Below, one piece after another: positions 1 to 9,072 of a DNA stretch of 13,426 bases. The translations under genes and the position numbers were made by a program. Numbering within the stretch: the stretch's first letter is position 1; every line of letters begins with the position of its first letter. Origin of the DNA: Chitinophagaceae bacterium (lineage in GTDB: Bacteria > Bacteroidota > Bacteroidia > Chitinophagales > Chitinophagaceae); NCBI GenBank assembly GCA_020853515.1, contig JADYYU010000124.1:1-13426 (forward strand). Direction: 5' to 3'. The notes beneath the pieces are model-generated. The model was given only the letters and a program-made list of their open reading frames with translations. It searched no databases and was not told the origin of the DNA.

Positions 1-2320
1 CTGAGGTATTCTGATTGTCATTCCAGGTTTCAAAATAACCAATATTGATCGGACTGTTGGCAGGCAGTGTGTTGTACATATTACCGATCTGAGCAGGGGT
101 GATATGACGGGTGTTGGTAAAATTACCCGCATTACCGGTTGAAAGACCCGCAAGCACTATATTGCCTGCATTTACGTTATATCCCTGAGGACAAGGTGCA
201 AATAAGTTAGGAGCCACAGGAGCACCGCTATATAGTATAAATCTGCACTCTGTCATAAATGAAGAAGAAAGATTGGTAACGGTCAGCACAGCATTCTGTG
301 TGATCGAAGCACCTACAGGCAGAGTCGGTAAGATTGCATTGGCAAAATTGCCCGCAAACTGATTGGCACAGGCTGCGCCCGGAACAGTTTGCGTAGTACC
401 GGTCGCAGTAGCACCCGTATTATCTGGTACCGGTGTTACATTAAAGGTTACCTCTACCGAATCGTTGATCGGAGTGGCGCAACCCGTTACTGTCAAACCC
501 TGACCAAAAGGAATACTCGCATACTGGCAAAGATGATAATCAGCACCCGAAGTAGGACGATAATTAATTCTGATCAGCGGCGAAGCCAGGGAGTCATTGA
601 ACAAATTACCGTTCACTACACCACCGGCATTACCGATAGAAAGCGTCGTATTGATTGTATAGGTTCCACCGGCAAACATGTTTACACCCGGTATCAGTAC
701 TGCTGTGCTGTTGGCTCCATAAGGATTCAGTGTGATAGCAGGATTGACGTTAGCCGTATAAGTATTTACACCCAGAGGTCCGTTTACAGTCAGTGTACAG
801 GTGATGGGATTGGTTGCACATACAATCGGGTTTGCACCATAATTGGTGATCACCACCACAAAATTCTGATTGGCATTGTAACAGTTACCTGCAGCGCCGG
901 TCACAGATACCACTGCCGGATCGTGCGGAGTAGAAGGTAGAATATTCACCAAATAATCTTCCGCTTCACCAAAACCTGAATTGGTAGCACCACAAGCTTG
1001 TGCACTGGTCATCTGTGCATCATCACCCCCACGGATCCTCATACGGGTAACCCCGGGAACGGTGCCCACAGGAGCGGTGATCGGAAGTACATGTACCCCA
1101 TTCGGACCGGCATTGGTATTGGGTGAAAAATATTCGGAAGCATCGAAAGCTCCATTGTGATCAAAATCGATCCAAACACCTAAATACTGGGTAGGATCTG
1201 CACCATGCGTCACTGTCAGATTAGAAGCCAAACCAATATAAATAATCGGTGTCGGAATGGCGTTGGCTACCTGCTGGGGTGTATAATCAACCCAGTAAGG
1301 AGCAGGATTAGCAGCAGCAACCGTATTATTGGTCATAGCTCCAAAAGATACAATGTCGATATTATCCGTTGCGCCTCCGCTGGCATAGGTCGGTACACAC
1401 CAGCAGTTATTCGTCGGGCTCCAGGCCTGAACAGTTGAAGCTGCCGATGCGATCGAAGTATCAAACCCTCCACCCGGGTTGGTGCAGGTTACGATACAGC
1501 GGTAAAAATTTGTGCTGCCTGGTGCAGGAATGTAACTGTACGGTACGGTAGTTGCTCCGGCTATAATATTATAACTACCGGGCAAGCCTGTTGGCGAACT
1601 CAACCATTGAAAGGCCAGATTTGCTGCATTTGTTTGTCCAGCCAGATTTAAAGTCACCGGAACTCCGGGACATGGATTAGCTGGTAAAGCTGAGGCTGTG
1701 CCGGCTGTTGGAGTACCCGCGCACGGTGTACCTAAAATATTTAAGGTCACAGTTCCGGTAAATGAACGTGGATTGTTACCCGGCGTTGGATAAGCTCCGG
1801 CCCAGCCAACAAATTGACCCGCATTTTGATAGTCACCTACCAGCAAATTAACGCCTGTATTACTGAAAATATTCGGCGTTGGCCCGGGGGCAGTAGTATA
1901 ATTTAAAGTTACAGTCGGTGTTGCCAGATAAAATCGATATGTAGTATTCGCAGGAATAGTAAACGAAAGTGCTGGAAAAAGCACTGTCTGCACACCAGCA
2001 GCAACAGTTACCGGATTAGTAGCTAGTAATGTCCATGTAGGGTTTGACACTGTACCGGGCGCACCATAAATTGAGCTTGTTGAGTACCACAATTCTGCAT
2101 TGCCGGTACCTGCAGCCGCAAAATAATTGGAAACCGAGGTCAATACTGCCGGGTAGGGATTGGTATTCTGAATGGCAAAACAAACACTATTAAAGCTGTT
2201 TGAGCCGTTGTAACCCACACCTAAAGCCTGCGTATTGAATGTCACAACCTGAGCATTTGCCAGCAAGCCCATCATTGCTACGAAAACAGTTAAGAGAATT
2301 TTTGTAAAGATTTTATTCAT
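1..2320 (-). CDS. Large secreted surface protein with Ig-like and GEVED domains (N-terminal 773 codons; C-terminus off the left edge)
   Basis: The reverse strand is open without a stop from the ATG at 2318-2320 to the window edge. Residues 1-23 form a signal peptide (basic MNKIFTK, a hydrophobic stretch, LLANA then Gln). Residues about 24-195 look like a beta-sandwich region. Residues about 197-290 form an Ig-like/PKD-like module with paired Cys and FQWLSSP and TNFYRCIV strands. Residues about 305-460 match the GEVED domain family, with WIDFDHNGAFDASEYF, RMRIRGGDD and the signature FGEAEDYLVNI (GEAEDY at 451-456). Residues about 460-585 resemble a CARDB-like module (DPAVVSV, FVVVITNYGANPI), followed by further beta-rich sequence. 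Such proteins in Bacteroidota are exported, often by the T9SS, and act as surface adhesins or matrix proteins; the sorting domain would be outside the window. The substrate cannot be inferred. The next gene upstream, sucA, lies 286 bases away on the same strand. Confidence 0.88.
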   Translation of the reverse strand, partial: MNKIFTKILLTVFVAMMGLLANAQVVTFNTQALGVGYNGSNSFNSVCFAIQNTNPYPAVLTSVSNYFAAAGTGNAELWYSTSSIYGAPGTVSNPTWTLLATNPVTVAAGVQTVLFPALSFTIPANTTYRFYLATPTVTLNYTTAPGPTPNIFSNTGVNLLVGDYQNAGQFVGWAGAYPTPGNNPRSFTGTVTLNILGTPCAGTPTAGTASALPANPCPGVPVTLNLAGQTNAANLAFQWLSSPTGLPGSYNIIAGATTVPYSYIPAPGSTNFYRCIVTCTNPGGGFDTSIASAASTVQAWSPTNNCWCVPTYASGGATDNIDIVSFGAMTNNTVAAANPAPYWVDYTPQQVANAIPTPIIYIGLASNLTVTHGADPTQYLGVWIDFDHNGAFDASEYFSPNTNAGPNGVHVLPITAPVGTVPGVTRMRIRGGDDAQMTSAQACGATNSGFGEAEDYLVNILPSTPHDPAVVSVTGAAGNCYNANQNFVVVITNYGANPIVCATNPITCTLTVNGPLGVNTYTANVNPAITLNPYGANSTAVLIPGVNMFAGGTYTINTTLSIGNAGGVVNGNLFNDSLASPLIRINYRPTSGADYHLCQYASIPFGQGLTVTGCATPINDSVEVTFNVTPVPDNTGATATGTTQTVPGAACANQFAGNFANAILPTLPVGASITQNAVLTVTNLSSSFMTECRFILYSGAPVAPNLFAPCPQGYNVNAGNIVLAGLSTGNAGNFTNTRHITPAQIGNMYNTLPANSPINIGYFETWNDNQNTS

Positions 2321-2335
2321 AATTTAAAATTTTGC

Positions 2336-2343
2336 TAAAAATA
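2336..2343 (-). promoter_or_regulatory. Possible -7 element for the GEVED surface-protein gene
   Basis: On the minus strand TATTTTTA matches the Bacteroidota -7 consensus TAnnTTTG at seven of eight positions and lies about 15 bases before the ATG at 2320. The best TTTG upstream is only 14 bases away, shorter than the usual spacing of about 20, so this is a weak call in a very AT-rich leader. Confidence 0.2.
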
Positions 2344-2358
2344 CGTTAGCATGTTATC

Positions 2359-2385
2359 AAAAAAAAGAGTTTTAACAATTAAAAC
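2359..2385 (-). terminator. AT-rich hairpin plus T-tract, candidate intrinsic terminator between sucA and the surface-protein gene
   Basis: On the minus strand a perfect inverted repeat, GTTTTAA - TTG - TTAAAAC (2369-2385), is followed after TC by eight consecutive T residues (2359-2366). This is the layout of a rho-independent terminator, about 220 bases after the sucA stop and 40 bases before the surface-protein start. The stem has a single G-C pair and would be weak. It could instead be part of the promoter or an operator of the downstream gene. Confidence 0.35.
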
Positions 2386-2606
2386 AAGGTAAACAATAAA
2401 AATTTTACAGTGAAATGACAATCCAGACCAACCGATTGTTTCCGTATGAAGTCGCAGCCCCGAGCGAAAGTGAAAATAACGCGCCGCAAAAGTCCTTTAA
2501 AACCATTCTAAAACTTTCATTTCAGCACCCGATTATTTAAATCCGCAATTAGCCATCACCCGTATTGAACATACAGCCGATCTTAACAGGATTTGATTTC
2601 TAACGG

Positions 2607-5372
2607 CTACCCAAAGGCACTTTCCAGCAAACGCTTCTGCTCTTCAGCATGTTTTTTGGCGTAGCCTGTGGCCGTAGAGGCACTAGCCTGACGTGCAAGA
2701 TATCCGATGCTGAAAATTTTAGCATCAATATTCATTTTCAGAAATGAATACGCCCCCATATTGCTTGGTTCTTCCTGCACCCACAGCCATTGTGCACCTT
2801 TATACTTTTGATACAAATTCATGAGCTGACGGGTTGGTAAGGGATGTATTTGCTCAAGCCTTACAATCGCAATGTTTGTGATATTTTGGGCAGTTCTGTA
2901 TTCAAGCAGGTCATAATAAATTTTTCCGGAGCACAGCAGTACCCTTTTTAAACCTTGTGCATCTTTCATTGTGCTGTCGTCGATCACTTCCTGAAAGGAC
3001 ATTTCGGTGAAATCACGGAGTTGACTATAGGCCTTTGGCAAACGCAGGTTAGCTTTCGGTGAAAAGTTGATCAGCGGTTTTCTAAAATCCTGGGTCACCT
3101 GCCTTCTGAGTACATGAAAAAAGTTGGCTGCCGTTGTGCAATTGGTAATATACATATTTTGCTCAGCACACAATTGCAGAAAACGTTCCATCCGGGCGCT
3201 TGAATGCTCCGGTCCCTGCCCTTCATATCCATGTGGCAACAATAGTACCATGCCATTGCTTTTTCCCCATTTAGTTTCGGCGCTTGCCAAAAACTGATCA
3301 ATGATCGTTTGGGCACCATTCGAAAAATCGCCGAACTGGGCTTCCCAGATCACCAGCGTGTTGGGATGTGCCATCGCATATCCGTACTCAAATCCCAGCA
3401 CTGCGTATTCACTGAGTAATGAATTATAAATTCTGAAAATCCCTTGTTGTTCGCTGATCGCACTTAATCTGTTGTGTCTGCTGTTATTGACAGCGTCGTA
3501 CAATACGGCGTGCCGGTGTGAGAAGGTACCCCTTTCTACATCCTGACCACTCATCCGCACATCATGCCCCTCAAGCAGCAAGGTACCGTAGGCCAATAAC
3601 TCGCCGGTGGCCCAGTCGATGGTTTGCTGATCGTGGTATAATTTATTTTTTTCGTCGAGTAACTTTTGCACTTTTTTCAGGGGTTCAAAATCTGCAGGCA
3701 ATGTCATAATAGCCAGAAATACCTTTTCGAGGTTTTCTTTCGTAACTGATGTGACCACTGATTCATGAAAATCATCCGGAGTTGATTTACGTAAGGCAGC
3801 CCAGGCCAGTTCAGGCAACTGACTTTTATACGGCAATGGTTTTTGCTTTACCTCATCCAGTCGGTCCTGCAGATCGTTCCAGAATATTTTTTCCATTTCC
3901 TTGGCCAAAGCCTGATCAACCTCACCGGCATCCGACAATTTTTGCGAATAAACTTCCCGTGGGTTTTGATGTTTGTCAATTATGTTATACAAGGCAGGTT
4001 GTGTAAATTTAGGATCATCACCTTCATTATGCACGTGTCTGCGCTAACACACCATAGCTATAAAGACATCACGATTGAATTTCTGTCGGAACTTAAGAGC
4101 CAGTTCTGACACTTTTACAACAGCTTCGGGGTCGTCACCATTTACATGAAAAACGGGCGCCTGCACCATACTGGCAATGCTGGTGCAATAGTCACTGCTT
4201 CGTGCATCATCAAAATTAGTTGTAAACCCGATTTGGTTATTGATTACAAAATGGATGGTACCGCCGGTATAATAGCCATTCAGGTTACCCATTTGCAATA
4301 CTTCATATACAATACCCTGTCCGGCTACTGAGGCATCGCCATGGATAAGGATCGGTAAAATTTTATCAAAATCACTTTTGTACAAGGTGTCGGCTTTGGC
4401 CCGCGTAAAGCCTTCCACAACAGGATTAACAGCTTCAAGATGAGATGGGTTCGGGGTCAACTGCAAATTAATGACTTTCTGATCGAGCGTTAATACATCA
4501 CTTTTAAAACCCAGATGATACTTAACATCGCCACTGCCCATGGTGGTATCTGTGGGTACATTTCCTTCAAATTCTGTAAATATCTGTTCGTATGTTTTTT
4601 GCAATATGTTGGCCAGAATATTCAGTCGACCGCGGTGGGCCATACCCATCACTACTTCTTTCACATCATGATTGGCAGCTTCGGTTATAATGGCATCCAA
4701 TGCCGCAATAGTACTTTCTCCTCCCTCGAGCGAAAATCTTTTTTGCCCGATAAATTTAGTATGCAGAAATTTTTCAAAAATGACACCCTGATTTAATTTC
4801 TCCAGGATCCTCTTCTTTTTACTCAGAGTCAGGTCTGTAACCATCGTCTTTTCAAATTCTGTTTCCACCCACTTACAGATCTCTTCATTATTAATATAGG
4901 TATATTCGATACCCACTGTGGAGGTATATATTTTTTGCAGATGTGCGATAATATCACTCAGTTTTGTTTCGGGTAAACCAAAGTACTTACCGGATACAAA
5001 TTCAAGTTCGAGATCCGCTTCGGTGAGTCCAAAATGTTTCAGTTCCAGATGTGCATGCCGGTCCCTTCGTTTTCTGATCGGATTGGTATCGCTGATCAAA
5101 TGCCCCCGTTTACGGTAGGCCCTGATCAACTGGTAAACAGCAAATTCTTTCAGCATATTCACAGATGTAGCAGAAGCACCGGCAGTTTTTGCTGTGCCAT
5201 TTGTAGCTGTTTGTCCGTCACCATTGTGAAAGCCGTTGTTATAGGCGAAGTCAAATCCTTCGAAGAATTTTTTCCATTCAGGATCTACGCCTGCCGGATC
5301 TTTGACAAAATCTTGATATACTTCCTCAATATAAGAGGGATGCGAACCTGTGACGAACGAAAAATCTTTCAT
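2607..5372 (-). pseudogene. sucA: 2-oxoglutarate dehydrogenase E1 component, interrupted by one in-frame amber codon
   Basis: E1o is the thiamine-diphosphate enzyme that decarboxylates 2-oxoglutarate and passes the succinyl group to the E2 lipoyl domain in the TCA cycle. The reading frame from 5372 to 2607 is 921 codons, the usual family length, and is broken only by TAG at codon 443 (4044-4046). The halves are 4044-5372 (442 residues) and 2607-4034. Residues 1-45 form the E1o N-terminal segment (HPSYIEEVYQDF). ThDP-domain landmarks are HRGRLN (246-251), SHLEAVNP (310-317), GDAS (345-348) and FVINNQ (375-380). After the lesion come HNEGDDP, SGQDVERGTFSHRHAV (about 608-623), EAQFGDF (677-683), GQGPEHSSAR (718-727) and the C-terminal LEQIHPLP (839-846). 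Everything except codons 439-447 looks well conserved, so a sequence error or a very recent mutation fits better than an old pseudogene. If the stop is real, the short product lacks the pyrimidine-binding domain and should be inactive. No sucB follows on this strand. Confidence 0.9.
4032..4058 (-). other. sucA: Lesion in sucA: amber codon plus two substitutions in a conserved motif
   Basis: The translation here is F-I-A-M-V-C-stop-R-R-H-V-H-N-E. E1o proteins normally read F-I-D-x-V-C-Y-R-R-x-G-H-N-E. Codon 439 is GCT (Ala) instead of an Asp codon, codon 443 is TAG instead of a Tyr codon, and codon 447 is GTG (Val) instead of a Gly codon. Each can be explained by a single transversion, at plus-strand positions 4057, 4044 and 4033. 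The frame is unchanged, so this is not a frameshift. TAG is also the final stop of this gene (2607-2609) and of nuoC, so it is a normal stop codon here. Confidence 0.85.
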
Positions 5373-5601
5373 TATTTGCTATATGGTATTATTAAATGTT
5401 GAGCCTATCTTTTTTACAAAAAAAATATAAACTCCGCTAAATTATACTATAAAAAATAGATCGCCCTTTTTTTAATGCAAAAAAAATGAAAAAAGGTGAA
5501 GCTCCATGCCAGATTTTGCAATAGTACTTTTAAATGAAAGAAAATAACTAAGCTGTCGGCAATTGTAAGCAAGGCTTCACAAAACAGATGCAATGACTAA
5601 T

Positions 5602-5629
5602 CCGGCAAACAGGCGGTTGAGATTGCCGG
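5602..5629 (-). other. Stem-loop downstream of the T9SS cargo gene; rest of the 5373-5699 gap is empty
   Basis: The 327-base gap between the sucA start and the end of the T9SS cargo gene contains no credible ORF. It holds a perfect 7-bp inverted repeat CCGGCAA/TTGCCGG with a 14-base loop (5602-5608 and 5623-5629), about 70-100 bases after the cargo-gene stop. No T-run follows it on the minus strand, so it could be a transcript 3'-end structure or a weak terminator, but not a textbook one. The part next to sucA (about 5400-5490) is strongly AT-rich and probably carries the sucA promoter, but I see no exact TAnnTTTG element there. Confidence 0.35.
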
Positions 5630-5699
5630 TTGTTTTGATCTTATTTTAAATGCTGCTGTATTACTTTTTTGCTGAATGCCATCACACTGTGTCGTACGA

Positions 5700-6413
5700 T
5701 CAGTTTCTTAAAAACAGCTCAGATCCGCGATTGGCCTGTTGTTGCCAACGCACGATGTAAACACCCTGTGGTAATGACCTCAGGTCGATCGTAGTGCTAC
5801 TTTCGGAAAGACTTTTTGAAAGACAAAGCTGTCCGGCAGTATTTAAGATCTGTATTTCACATTTAGCTTCTTTATGCAGCAGTTGTACTGTTAGTTCATT
5901 TTCAGAATGTTGCAAAATAACCAATTGTTTTGTGTCGTGCCCGGTTTCTGAAGTTGAAGCAGGCGTACATCCTGTGCCCCCTGGCAGATTTGTATAAAGG
6001 TAGTTAATTCCATTTACGAGTGCAGCACCCTGAAAAAAAGAAGGAGGCCCGACACTTGAATCCACAATTGTCGCTCCGCTTTCATAAAATAATTTACCGG
6101 TCTGCCGGAAGTTCATATCTACTGTACTGCCTGCTTTGGCATATACAAAGGCATATCCATAACTCATTGCTGAATCAAATTTAAGCGTCGCACCGGCTTC
6201 CAGTAACAGGGTATCCATGGTACTGCTTTCAGCATACGATAAAGTAGCCCCGGCGCAAACCAAATAGGTTTTGAAATTACCGGCACCTATTCCTACGGTT
6301 GTGTTGGAACTTACGATGATGGTTCCGGCAACCGGAGTGAAATTTATTACCTGTGCTTCCGCTCCGAAGTAAATAAAACATAAAACGGCGATCAATAATT
6401 TTTGAATTGTCAT
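5700..6413 (-). CDS. Small secreted protein with beta-helix-like repeats and a T9SS type A C-terminal sorting domain
   Basis: Residues 1-21 form a signal peptide (MTIQKLLIAVLCFIYFGAEA, cleaved before Gln). Residues about 50-120 carry four copies of an [A/S]GAT-like turn at 54-57, 73-76, 94-97 (AGST) and 112-115, spaced 18-21 residues apart. This suggests stacked coils of a short beta-helix or beta-roll. After a Gly/Ser/Thr-rich linker (about 140-160), residues about 164-237 match the Por-secretion-tail family (ENELTVQLL, IQILNTAGQ, IDLRSLPQGVYIVRWQ, ending SELFLRN). Such proteins cross the outer membrane through the T9SS and are released or anchored at the cell surface. No catalytic motif is visible. 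The start is 42 bases after the clpC stop on the same strand, so co-transcription with clpC is possible, though a functional link is not evident. Confidence 0.85.
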   Translation of the reverse strand: MTIQKLLIAVLCFIYFGAEAQVINFTPVAGTIIVSSNTTVGIGAGNFKTYLVCAGATLSYAESSTMDTLLLEAGATLKFDSAMSYGYAFVYAKAGSTVDMNFRQTGKLFYESGATIVDSSVGPPSFFQGAALVNGINYLYTNLPGGTGCTPASTSETGHDTKQLVILQHSENELTVQLLHKEAKCEIQILNTAGQLCLSKSLSESSTTIDLRSLPQGVYIVRWQQQANRGSELFLRN

Positions 6414-6455
6414 ATATAAATAATTTTAATGTGCAGTGGTTTAGTTGTTGGGCGT

Positions 6456-9005
6456 TTACTCTGTAGTTTCACTGGTCTTCTCTTTATGATTGCTTTCCTT
6501 TTTGGTAAAAAACAGGAGGGTCTTTTCAGGATTCAAATCGGCGATGAGGGTCTCCCCTTCCTTAACACCCAGATTCAGAATTTCCTCAGCCAGAGGGTCC
6601 TCGAGGTATTTTTGAATAGCCCTGTGCAATGGTCTTGCGCCAAACTGCTGATCATATCCTTTTTCAGATAAAAAAGTTTTGGCAGCCTCAGTCAGTTCCA
6701 GCTCAAAGCCAAGACTTTGTAAGCGTTTCATTACGTTGAGCATCACCAGATCAATGATCTGATGGATATGTTCCTGTGTCAGTGAATTGAAGATCACCAC
6801 GTCATCGATCCTGTTTAAAAATTCCGGTGCAAAAGTTCTTTTAAGTGCCTTTTCAATCACCGCCTTGCTGTTGTCGTCTGCATTCACCGTTTTTGAGTTG
6901 GTGGCAAAGCCCACTCCATCACCAAAATCTTTTAACTGACGTACACCTATATTGGAGGTCATAATGATAATTGAATTCTTGAAGTCGATCTTGCGGCCCA
7001 TACCGTCAGTAAGTTGACCGTCATCGAGTACCTGCAACAAAATATTAAAGATATCCGGATGCGCTTTTTCAATTTCATCCAGGAGAATAATACTGTATGG
7101 TTTGCGTCTCACTTTCTCGGTCAGTTGGCCACCTTCTTCGTATCCAACATATCCCGGAGGTGCTCCGATGAGCCTGCTCACAGAAAATTTCTCCATGTAT
7201 TCACTCATATCAATGCGAATCAGGGCATCTTCGCTGTCGAACATATTTCGTGCGAGTGAACGTGCCAGTTCAGTTTTACCAACTCCTGTCGGCCCCAGAA
7301 ATATAAAGGACCCGATAGGCTTTTTAGGATCTTTCAGCCCCACCCTGTTTCTTTGAATGGCTTTCACCACTTTGGTAATTGCGCCTTCCTGCCCGATCAC
7401 CACACCTTGCAGATCTTTACCCATATTACGCAGCTTTTCACTTTCAGCAGCCACCATTCTGTTCACCGGTATGCCGGTCCTCATATGAATCACCTCTGCG
7501 ATCTGCTCTTCAGAAATGGGATAGCGCTTACTTTTTACTTCTTCTTCCCAAGCCACTTTTGCTGCTTCCAGTTCTTCCTGCAATTTCTTTTCATTGTCGC
7601 GCAGTGCGGCCGCTTTTTCAAACAACTGGCTTTTGACCACTTTGTTCTTTTCGACTTTGATATCTTCTATTTTTTGTTCCAGTTCCAGAATATTGGCAGG
7701 CACATTAATATTTTTCAGATGCACCCTTGCACCGACCTCATCCATGACATCAATCGCTTTATCAGGAAGCAGGCGGTCGGTAATATAGCGGTTGCTCAAT
7801 TTTACACATGCTTCAATAGCCTCCGGATTGTAACTGACATTATGAAATTCTTCATATTTTGGTTTAAGGTTTTCGAGAATGATGATCGTATCTTCTACAC
7901 TAGGCGGCTCGATCAGTACTTTTTGAAACCTTCTGTCCAGAGCGCCGTCTTTTTCGATGTGCATTCGGTACTCATCGAGGGTAGAGGCTCCAATGCACTG
8001 CAGTTCACCGCGTGCAAGGGCTGGTTTAAAAATATTGGATGCGTCGAGTGAACCGCTTGCTCCACCGGCGCCTACAATCGTATGAATTTCGTCGATAAAT
8101 AAAATAACGTCACGGTTTTTTTCCAGTTCATTCATGATAGCCTTCATCCTTTCTTCAAATTGCCCGCGGTATTTTGTACCCGCTACCAACGCGGCCAGAT
8201 CAAGACTGACCACTCTTTTATCAAACAAAACCCGTGATACTTTACGCTGATAAATACGTAAGGCAAGACCTTCTACGATCGCTGTTTTGCCGACACCGGG
8301 TTCACCGATCAGGATCGGGTTATTTTTCTTGCGTCGCGACAGGATCTGCGACACCCGTTCGATTTCAGTTTCGCGCCCTACAATGGGATCCAACTGCCCC
8401 ATCTCAGCGAGACGTGTAATATCACGACCGAAATTGTCAAGCACCGGTGTTTTAGATTTGACTGCTGAAGAGGCCGGTTTGCGTTGATATTGGGTGCGGT
8501 CATCTTCGTCGTCGAAGGCCCCCATATCATCTTTCAGTTCATTGGAAATATTAGGTGAGCTGCCGCCCATAACCAGTTCCAGTTCGTTTTTAAACAAATC
8601 ATAATCAACATTAAACTGATTGAGAATCTGGCAGGCTACATTTTCTTTACTTTTAAGAATGGAAAGAATGAGGTGTTCGCTTTCTGCGAGGAAGCTTTTA
8701 AGGGCTTTCGCTTCCAGCACCGTTATTCTGATTACTTTTTCTGCCTGCTTGGTGAGTGGCAGACTATTTACATTTTGAACATTTTTATTCACCCCTTTAT
8801 TTTTGATGACCTTTTCAAGCTCCCGCCGCAGGTCTATCATATCAACCCGAAGATTTTGAAGAATTCGGATACCAAGCCCCTGTCCATCCCGTATCATCCC
8901 CAGTAATAAATGCTCTGTTCCTATAAAATCATTCCCTAATCTTAATGCTTCCTCCCTGCTAAACGAAATGATCTCTTTTACTTTTGCCGAAAATTGTGAA
9001 TCCAT
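6456..9005 (-). CDS. clpC: ATP-dependent Clp protease ATP-binding subunit ClpC
   Basis: This is an 849-residue class I HSP100 unfoldase that feeds substrates to ClpP in the cytoplasm; the length is normal. Residues 1-150 form the double Clp_N domain. AAA module 1 has Walker A GEPGVGKT (234-241), Walker B ILFIDEIH (301-308) and the DRRF arginine-finger region (357-360). Residues about 459-490 form the UVR-like middle segment (LFEKAAALRDNEKKLQEELE), which separates ClpC from ClpB and ClpA. AAA module 2 has Walker A GPTGVGKT (571-578), Walker B ILLDEIEKAHP (640-650) and the NRID sensor region (731-734). The ClpP-docking loop tripeptide VGF (698-700) is present, so it should pair with ClpP. The tail is Lys/Glu/Thr-rich. 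No clpP, mcsA/mcsB or ctsR lies beside it. It is divergent from the STAS gene, with 67 AT-rich bases between the starts. Confidence 0.96.
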   Translation of the reverse strand: MDSQFSAKVKEIISFSREEALRLGNDFIGTEHLLLGMIRDGQGLGIRILQNLRVDMIDLRRELEKVIKNKGVNKNVQNVNSLPLTKQAEKVIRITVLEAKALKSFLAESEHLILSILKSKENVACQILNQFNVDYDLFKNELELVMGGSSPNISNELKDDMGAFDDEDDRTQYQRKPASSAVKSKTPVLDNFGRDITRLAEMGQLDPIVGRETEIERVSQILSRRKKNNPILIGEPGVGKTAIVEGLALRIYQRKVSRVLFDKRVVSLDLAALVAGTKYRGQFEERMKAIMNELEKNRDVILFIDEIHTIVGAGGASGSLDASNIFKPALARGELQCIGASTLDEYRMHIEKDGALDRRFQKVLIEPPSVEDTIIILENLKPKYEEFHNVSYNPEAIEACVKLSNRYITDRLLPDKAIDVMDEVGARVHLKNINVPANILELEQKIEDIKVEKNKVVKSQLFEKAAALRDNEKKLQEELEAAKVAWEEEVKSKRYPISEEQIAEVIHMRTGIPVNRMVAAESEKLRNMGKDLQGVVIGQEGAITKVVKAIQRNRVGLKDPKKPIGSFIFLGPTGVGKTELARSLARNMFDSEDALIRIDMSEYMEKFSVSRLIGAPPGYVGYEEGGQLTEKVRRKPYSIILLDEIEKAHPDIFNILLQVLDDGQLTDGMGRKIDFKNSIIIMTSNIGVRQLKDFGDGVGFATNSKTVNADDNSKAVIEKALKRTFAPEFLNRIDDVVIFNSLTQEHIHQIIDLVMLNVMKRLQSLGFELELTEAAKTFLSEKGYDQQFGARPLHRAIQKYLEDPLAEEILNLGVKEGETLIADLNPEKTLLFFTKKESNHKEKTSETTE

Positions 9006-9023
9006 TTTACTATTTTAATTTAA

Positions 9024-9031
9024 CAAATTTA
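9024..9031 (-). promoter_or_regulatory. Probable -7 element of the clpC promoter
   Basis: On the minus strand TAAATTTG is an exact match to the Bacteroidota TAnnTTTG element and lies 18 bases before the clpC start codon. The expected -33 position, about 20 bases upstream, is a T-rich stretch without a clean TTTG. The divergent STAS gene must start from the same 67-base region; its best match is TACTTTTA at 9043-9050 (seven of eight). Confidence 0.45.
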
Positions 9032-9072
9032 AGAATTATTTTTACTTTTAAAAAATCTAATCTTTACGCGCA

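Noticed and set aside
389..940. 183-residue open frame on the plus strand
   Set aside because: Antisense to the GEVED surface protein, with Arg/Ser/Thr/Ile-rich low-information sequence. The reverse strand is the real gene, supported by signal peptide and domains.
4044..4046. A frameshift separating two sucA ORFs
   Set aside because: The two halves are in the same frame (5372 and 4034 differ by 1338, a multiple of three). The break is a single TAG codon, not an indel.
4044..4046. Stop-codon reassignment (UAG as a sense codon)
   Set aside because: TAG is the natural terminator of sucA and of nuoC in this window, so general recoding is unlikely.
7353..8051. 232-residue open frame on the plus strand opposite clpC
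   Set aside because: It lies wholly antisense to the well-conserved clpC frame, has a Phe/His/Cys-rich composition typical of a shadow frame, and shows no domain.
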